From positions 124,001 through 188,000 of the forward strand of contig NZ_JBGUAU010000011.1 in the NCBI RefSeq assembly GCF_041820985.1: a stretch of 64,000 nt of DNA, read 5' to 3'. Positions 59,380 through 64,000 of this stretch are shown piece by piece (within the stretch, counting starts at the first letter, position 1; every line of letters starts with the position of its first letter). The notes under the pieces are model-generated. The model made no database searches and was not told where the DNA came from. It saw only the letters and a program-made list of their open reading frames with translations. This DNA is from Evansella sp041820985. Its GTDB lineage: Bacteria > Bacillota > Bacilli > Bacillales > Salisediminibacteriaceae. The position numbers were made by a program, and so were the translations under genes.

Positions 59380-60234
59380 TTATTCATTATGCCATATTAA
59401 CGCGACAGTTCCTTCACCTGCATGGGCTGCGATGGTAGAACTTATTTCTCCTATTACAATGGAAAGATCGGGAAATTGTTCTGTAATTTTTTCTTTTAAT
59501 TCTTCTGCTTTGTCGATGACATTTCCATGCATTATCTGCACTTCTTTTACTGTATGTTTCTCATAGGATTTTCCAAGCAATTCTAGTAGGCGCTTTGTTG
59601 CTTTTTTCTCAGAGCGAACCCTTTCAAATAATTCAAACTCACCCGAAGTTGTATCAATACGGATGATCGGTTTTATTTGTAACATATTGCCTAGTAGATA
59701 TTGTGCCCCAGACATTCTTCCACCCTTATAAAATTGATTAAGGTTACCGAGTAAAATATAATTTTCGCATTTCGTAGCTTCATGTCTTAACTTAGCAGCA
59801 ATTTCTTTTGGGTGTGTTCCGTTTTCTGCAAGTTCCATTCCCTTATAGAGTAAGGTAGTTATAGCGTAAGACATACAACGAGAGTCTACGACTTCTACAT
59901 CGAAATCCGCCATATTTTTACCAGCAGTGGAGCTGTCTATTGTACCACTCAATTTGCCAGATATATGAATGGCTATGGCGTGATCATACTCTTCTTTTAG
60001 CTTTTCGTATAGTTCCGCAAATTTTCCAACGGAGGGTTGAGAAGTTTTTGGTACTTCTTTTTCTGAATTAATTCTTTTGTATAGGATATCCGTTGTTAAA
60101 TCTACTCCGTCCTCATATGCATCTTGACCGAAAATGATTCCTAGGGGTAATGTGTATACGTCTTCATTTTCAGCTAATTCTTTTGTTATATATGCTGTAC
60201 TATCTGTTACCCATGCAATCTTCTTCTTGTTCAT
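59380..60234 (-). CDS. DegV-family fatty-acid-binding protein
   Basis: A protein of about 284 residues. W-V-T-D-S-T-A-Y-I at the start, T-S-Q-P-S-V-G-K-F (about 79), I-S-G-K-L-S-G-T (about 106), K-G-G-R-M-S (about 190) and A-H-A-G-E-G-T (near the end) are DegV/FakB hallmarks. FakB proteins hold a fatty acid for phosphorylation by FakA; other DegV members have unknown ligands, and no FakA is nearby. The frame is open 16 codons further upstream, but GAGGAG is placed correctly for the ATG at 60234. Confidence 0.9.
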   Translation of the reverse strand: MNKKKIAWVTDSTAYITKELAENEDVYTLPLGIIFGQDAYEDGVDLTTDILYKRINSEKEVPKTSQPSVGKFAELYEKLKEEYDHAIAIHISGKLSGTIDSSTAGKNMADFDVEVVDSRCMSYAITTLLYKGMELAENGTHPKEIAAKLRHEATKCENYILLGNLNQFYKGGRMSGAQYLLGNMLQIKPIIRIDTTSGEFELFERVRSEKKATKRLLELLGKSYEKHTVKEVQIMHGNVIDKAEELKEKITEQFPDLSIVIGEISSTIAAHAGEGTVALIWHNE

Positions 60235-60305
60235 TAAATCTGCTCCTCTACAACCATAATCTTTATAAGCATACCATAACATCGCTTCTTTCTAAAATGA
60301 TTTCC

Positions 60306-60533
60306 CTATTGTAAATTAATTAAACGAGGTTGGAACATAACAAAAGTGTAGTACTGATAAGACGACCGATGTGTAACCTTAGCGAAGTATATTTCCGTAG
60401 CGAATAGTATACCATCATTTCGTTCGGATTCCTCCGTACACATTGGTTTTACTAAATGGTCATTCTCTAGTGTAAACGTAGCATAACGTTTGTATTGTCC
60501 AAATTTAATTTTTCCCATATAAACAATGTTCAT
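60306..60533 (-). CDS. Small hypothetical protein downstream of the dehydrogenase
   Basis: A possible 75-residue protein with no recognised domain. AGAGGA, overlapping the end of the dehydrogenase gene, is about 11 bases before its ATG, and the start follows that gene by 16 bases on the same strand, so it could be the second gene of an operon. Composition is mixed, with several aromatic residues and no signal peptide or membrane segment. It may equally be a chance frame. Confidence 0.35.
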   Translation of the reverse strand: MNIVYMGKIKFGQYKRYATFTLENDHLVKPMCTEESERNDGILFATEIYFAKVTHRSSYQYYTFVMFQPRLINLQ

Positions 60534-60549
60534 CCATAAATAGTTCCTC

Positions 60550-61686
60550 TTAGGGCTTTAAGACAACCTTTATGCAATCATCATGTTTCTCATCGAAAAC
60601 ATCATATCCATACTCTGCTTGATCTAATGGAAGACGATGAGTAATGATATCGGTAGGATCAAATTCTTCATTTATTATTTTTTTGTACAACTCAGGAATA
60701 TAATGTATTACTGGTGCTTGTCCCATTTTTAAGGTAACATTCCGGGCAAAAAAATCTCCAAGAGGAAACATGTTGTATCTTGTTCCGTAAACTCCAACAA
60801 TACTAACGGTTCCCCCTTTGCGAACAGCTTGGCTTGCTGTAACAATTGGGCCCATTGTTCCACCTTGAAGTTTCAACGCTGTCTCCACCATTTCCACTGC
60901 TGATTTCTTTCCGTCCATTCCAACACAGTCTATAACTGCATCTGCTCCTCCTTTTGTTATTTCTTTAATATAGGAGCCCAGATCATCTATTTTTGAAAAG
61001 TCATACACTTCAACATTGTTTGTTGTTTTGGCATGATCTAAGCGATATTGTACGTAATCAACAGCGATAACTCGTTTAGCGCCTTTCATCCAAGCAAATT
61101 TCTGTGCTAATAAGCCTACAGGACCACAGCCTAAAACTACAACAGTGTCTCCTTTCTTTACGTTACCTTGCTCTATTCCCCAATAAGCAGTTGGAATTAT
61201 ATCAGATAAAAATAATAGCTTTTCATCTTCTAATTCACAATCTTCAGGCACTTTGAATGGTGTGAAATTTCCGTATGGAACACGTAACAACTCTGCTTGT
61301 CCTCCAGGATATCCTCCGAATGTATTCGAATATCCAAAATAAGCACCTGCTTCTCCATTTGGGTTTGAATTATCACATTGACTTTCAAGCTCGTGTTTAC
61401 AAAAAAAACATTCACCACAGGCAATATTAAAGGGAACAATAACTCGATCGCCTTTTTTGAGTTTCGTTACTTCAGGCCCGACCTCTTCTACTATTCCCAT
61501 AGGTTCATGGCCAATAATGTATTCTTCAGGAAAATTAGGTATCATACCATGTATTAAATGTAAATCCGAACCGCATATAGCCGTACTTGTAACTTTTACA
61601 ATAATATCGTCTTTCTTTTGTAATTCAGCGTTTGGTACATCCTTTACTTTTACGTCTTTTATGCCTTGATAAGTGACAGCTTTCAT
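60550..61686 (-). CDS. adhB: Zinc-dependent alcohol dehydrogenase (AdhB-like)
   Basis: A 378-residue medium-chain dehydrogenase, the same length as B. subtilis AdhB. Catalytic zinc ligands are Cys38 (A-I-C-G-S-D) and His60-Glu61 (G-H-E-P-M-G). The structural zinc site has four cysteines at 90, 93, 96 and 104. The NAD site is G-C-G-P-V-G-L (about 180-186). It belongs to the group with glutathione-independent formaldehyde dehydrogenases; the natural substrate is not known. AAAAGGAG is 8 bases before the ATG. Confidence 0.9.
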   Translation of the reverse strand: MKAVTYQGIKDVKVKDVPNAELQKKDDIIVKVTSTAICGSDLHLIHGMIPNFPEEYIIGHEPMGIVEEVGPEVTKLKKGDRVIVPFNIACGECFFCKHELESQCDNSNPNGEAGAYFGYSNTFGGYPGGQAELLRVPYGNFTPFKVPEDCELEDEKLLFLSDIIPTAYWGIEQGNVKKGDTVVVLGCGPVGLLAQKFAWMKGAKRVIAVDYVQYRLDHAKTTNNVEVYDFSKIDDLGSYIKEITKGGADAVIDCVGMDGKKSAVEMVETALKLQGGTMGPIVTASQAVRKGGTVSIVGVYGTRYNMFPLGDFFARNVTLKMGQAPVIHYIPELYKKIINEEFDPTDIITHRLPLDQAEYGYDVFDEKHDDCIKVVLKP

Positions 61687-62242
61687 TCATTTGCTCCTTT
61701 TTTAGTGAATATGCCATGTGCTTATTTTTCCTAACCAAAGTAAAGATATGTAATGTAAATGATACTAATAAACGAGGAATGTGGAATGTATTTGTTTTAG
61801 AAGTCGAAGGTATTAAGATATATATTGATAGGAAAAAAGTGAGAAATGTTTTTGACTTCAAGTATTATTCGTTTAAAAATGTTCCTTTTACTATCTTGTT
61901 CTCAAGATCTACGTTGTTGTATGAAAAAAATATAAAATAATACATAAGGCTCTCGCAGTTTTTGCTAACTCAAACATTCATTCATATAATGTTTTCCTCG
62001 TGATATGAAATGTATAAACATATGATTGTAAATAAGTGTGATGATGTATATTAAAGAGGATTCTTACGATGAAATATGATAAGATGAAGAGCAGTGGAAA
62101 AAATATTCCCTCTGATTCACGATCTGTGTTGAAACTGAATAAACAAAATAGAGGCAATAAACTACATATAAAATTCAATTAGATCTATATATTAATAAAA
62201 CTCACTTTTAAAAGATAAAGGGTTAACATTTTTTAATCGTTG

Positions 62243-62363
62243 GCTAGCTCCAGGCGGTGCCATCACCTCGTGTCAAATAACCGCCCGATTAAAAGCAAAA
62301 AACGCTTTTTATCGTCCAAAATATTTGCATTTCGGTGATGAGAGGGCGCCTTGCGCTTTTCTT
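62243..62363. repeat. R2 repeat, longest copy
   Basis: TGGCTAGCTCCAGGCGG ... CCGCCCGATTAAAAGC ... GCGCCTTGCGCTTTTC. GGCGGT pairs with ACCGCC, and AAAAGC with GCTTTT. Parts of this element recur at 14880, 24822 (inverted), 34249 and, more distantly, 47758. It occupies the end of a 704-base gene-free stretch (61687-62390); the rest of that stretch is AT-rich with no supported feature. Confidence 0.7.
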
Positions 62364-62390
62364 AATTAAACATGATAAGGGGCGTTCGTT

Positions 62391-63161
62391 ATGTTTATTA
62401 ACATTCAAGATATGAAACTGAATTATAAAGTGGATGGAGAAGGGGCACCAATCATATTGCTACATGGTTGGGGAGCAAATATTCAAGCTTTTTCTCCAGT
62501 TCACAATCATCTAGCAAAACATCATAAAGTATACACATTAGACTTACCTGGGTTTGGCGAAAGTGAAGAACCTCCTAAACAGTGGGGAACAGAAGAGTAC
62601 ACAGATTTTCTACATGACTTCATTCAAAAGCTACAAATAGAAAATCCCATTCTTATGGGCCATTCAAATGGAGGAAGAATTTCTATTTTTTATGCCGCGA
62701 AATATGGCAATGTAAAAAAAGTGATTCTTGTGGATAGCGCAGGAATTAAACCGAAAAGAAAACTAGAATATTATTTAAAAGTATACACTTATAAGGCAGC
62801 AAAGCAAATGCTAAAGTTACCTGGACTAAATCGATATTCTGATGAAATTTTATCAAAGGTTAAGTCAAAAATGGGATCTACGGATTATAAGAATGTTAGT
62901 GGGGTAATGCAGCAAACCATGGTGAAGGTTGTTAATGAGGATTTACAACATCTAATGCCTAGTGTAAAAGTTCCCACTTTACTCATCTTTGGTGAGAACG
63001 ATACAGCGACTCCTGTATCGGACGGGAAACTCATGGAAAGACTGATTCCTGATGCAGGCCTAGTAGTGTTGAAAAATGCAGGACATTTTGCTTATTTAGA
63101 TCAACTTCATCAATTTTTAGTTATTGTAGATAAATTTTTAGAAAAAGATAGAGAGGGTTAA
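62391..63161 (+). CDS. Alpha/beta-fold hydrolase
   Basis: A 256-residue cytoplasmic hydrolase. Oxyanion-hole H-G-W-G (residues 25-28), nucleophile Ser92 in G-H-S-N-G-G, acid Asp in F-G-E-N-D near 203, and catalytic His in A-G-H-F-A-Y near 230 complete the triad. A helical cap spans about 120-175. The substrate is unknown; esterases and C-C hydrolases look alike at this level. It overlaps or nearly touches the following membrane-anchored Mur ligase gene (4 bases apart), which suggests co-expression and perhaps a cell-wall or envelope role. The RBS is AAGGGGCG. Confidence 0.88.
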   Translation: MFINIQDMKLNYKVDGEGAPIILLHGWGANIQAFSPVHNHLAKHHKVYTLDLPGFGESEEPPKQWGTEEYTDFLHDFIQKLQIENPILMGHSNGGRISIFYAAKYGNVKKVILVDSAGIKPKRKLEYYLKVYTYKAAKQMLKLPGLNRYSDEILSKVKSKMGSTDYKNVSGVMQQTMVKVVNEDLQHLMPSVKVPTLLIFGENDTATPVSDGKLMERLIPDAGLVVLKNAGHFAYLDQLHQFLVIVDKFLEKDREG

Positions 63162-63165
63162 ATAT

Positions 63166-64000
63166 ATGCTTTTAACATTATATGTTTTATTAGTTATTGC
63201 ATGGATATTACCTGTTATAGCAAAAACAGTCAAAAGTGTCCATATGCTTCAATTAAACTCTTATCGGAATGAACGGTATTTGCTCTGGATATCAAGGAAT
63301 AAAGGGAAAGTGTTTCAGTTAAGAGATGTATTATTACTTGTACCTATCGTTCTTGCTTTAGTGAATGACTATGCAGGGAGTATTTCGGCAATTGCAGTGT
63401 TCGTATTACTATATTTGGTTCGATCCAAATCAGCTGAAAAAAAGAAGTTAGTGTATACACCGCGTGTAAAGCGTTTGTTAACCACGACGTTCATATTATA
63501 TGGAGTGTTTTTACTAGTTGGAATCGTAATGTTGGGAACTTTCGGGTTAGTACCACTCGTGCTAATTTTTGCAGTAACATTGTTTGCAAGTTTCTATATG
63601 TTGCTGATTGCAAATACAGTTAACTTACCGATTGAGAAACAAATCAATGAATACTACTTTAAAGATGCGAAACGTCTCATTCAATCTTCTAAAGATTTAA
63701 AAGTAATTGGGATTACGGGCAGTTATGGGAAAACAAGTGTGAAGCATTTTATGCATGACGTACTCGCTTCTAAATATAACGTACTTATGACTCCTGAAAG
63801 TTTTAATACAAAGTTGGGTGTTACAAGAACAATACGAGAAAAGTTAAAGCCATACCACGAAGTTTTCATCGCTGAAATGGGAGCAAAACAACAAGGTGAT
63901 GTGGAAGAAATTTGTGAGTTAGTAGACCAGCAATTTGGTATACTAACAGCCATTGGTGAGCAGCATTTGGAAACATTCAAATCATTAGAAAATATTAAAA
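63166..64000 (+). CDS. MurF-type Mur ligase with N-terminal membrane domain (partial)
   Basis: The gene runs off the window; 278 residues are visible. Residues 1-160 contain about five hydrophobic segments (for example 2-19, 53-85, 107-150). From about 178 a Mur ligase domain starts: the ATP-binding loop G-I-T-G-S-Y-G-K-T-S (about 183-192), F-N-T-K-L-G-V-T and A-E-M-G-A-K-Q-Q-G-D. Motifs are those of MurF, which adds D-Ala-D-Ala to the UDP-MurNAc tripeptide, but canonical MurF has no membrane domain. GAGAGGG lies 8-10 bases before the ATG. It may be a paralogue of the housekeeping enzyme. The end of the gene is not seen. Confidence 0.85.
   Translation, partial: MLLTLYVLLVIAWILPVIAKTVKSVHMLQLNSYRNERYLLWISRNKGKVFQLRDVLLLVPIVLALVNDYAGSISAIAVFVLLYLVRSKSAEKKKLVYTPRVKRLLTTTFILYGVFLLVGIVMLGTFGLVPLVLIFAVTLFASFYMLLIANTVNLPIEKQINEYYFKDAKRLIQSSKDLKVIGITGSYGKTSVKHFMHDVLASKYNVLMTPESFNTKLGVTRTIREKLKPYHEVFIAEMGAKQQGDVEEICELVDQQFGILTAIGEQHLETFKSLENIK

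Noticed and set aside
61716..62178. Possible small genes in the 61687-62390 gap on either strand
   Set aside because: AT-rich frames with no ribosome-binding site and no recognisable protein features.

Overview
The window looks like chromosome from a low-GC Bacillaceae bacterium (Firmicutes), possibly halophilic or alkaliphilic. Pointers are strong AGGAGG ribosome-binding sites with frequent GTG/TTG starts, SAM-I (S-box) riboswitches on sulfur genes, cre-like catabolite-repression sites, Bacillus-type gene sets (Lpl, Yes, Rha, YitJ families), and an ectoine-degradation locus. No phage, insertion sequence, CRISPR array, tRNA or rRNA was seen. The species cannot be named from this sequence.

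Layout. (1) 1-14.7 kb is a pectin / rhamnogalacturonan-I (RG-I) locus. It holds the end of an AraC-type response regulator, a YesL-like membrane protein, a cytoplasmic YetA-like exo-RG-lyase candidate (PL26), an LplABC-type oligosaccharide importer, a rhamnogalacturonan acetylesterase, a GH105 unsaturated-uronyl hydrolase, a GH106-like rhamnosidase candidate and a YesU-like DUF1961 protein. The reading is that RG-I fragments are imported and dismantled inside the cell. (2) 14.9-23.3 kb has an AEC transporter, then rhamnose genes: the fused aldolase/dehydrogenase RhaEW, a DeoR-type regulator, a chemoreceptor and a duplicated class II aldolase. (3) 23.5-24.7 kb is a CapA-family protein. (4) 24.95-31.8 kb is an ectoine-catabolism cluster: PucR regulator, ectoine hydrolase DoeA, M20 deacylase, homoserine dehydrogenase and aldehyde dehydrogenase. 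(5) 32-35.5 kb has GH43, GalM and an AraC regulator. (6) 36-41 kb has a NERD protein, then rhaB-rhaA and a separate classical rhaD. (7) 41.1-55.6 kb is sulfur metabolism: a divergent SAM riboswitch precedes cysP-cysH-sat-cysC, then a TrpD2/YbiB-like gene and cysK; a canonical SAM riboswitch precedes metI-metC-yitJ-metH. (8) 55.8-64 kb holds a 5'-3' exonuclease, a CPA2 antiporter, DegV, an AdhB-type dehydrogenase, an alpha/beta hydrolase and the start of a membrane-anchored MurF-type ligase.

How the parts fit. Rhamnose and unsaturated galacturonate released from RG-I in region 1 would feed the rhamnose enzymes of regions 2 and 6 (RhaA, RhaB, then RhaD or RhaEW). cre-like sites and repeated AAACAAAAAT motifs in front of these operons suggest catabolite control plus a shared DeoR-type regulator. 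The ectoine locus would deliver diaminobutyrate and aspartate semialdehyde, and its homoserine dehydrogenase offers a possible link to the methionine operon.

Non-coding structure is unusually rich. There are five copies (two in tandem) of a ~270-bp structured repeat, a second fragmentary repeat family, a long imperfect hairpin, a three-unit 52-bp hairpin array and a seven-unit 51-bp hairpin array. These arrays, the divergent riboswitch, the ectoine locus with a homoserine dehydrogenase and the TrpD2-like gene inside the sulfur region are the best candidates for a second look.
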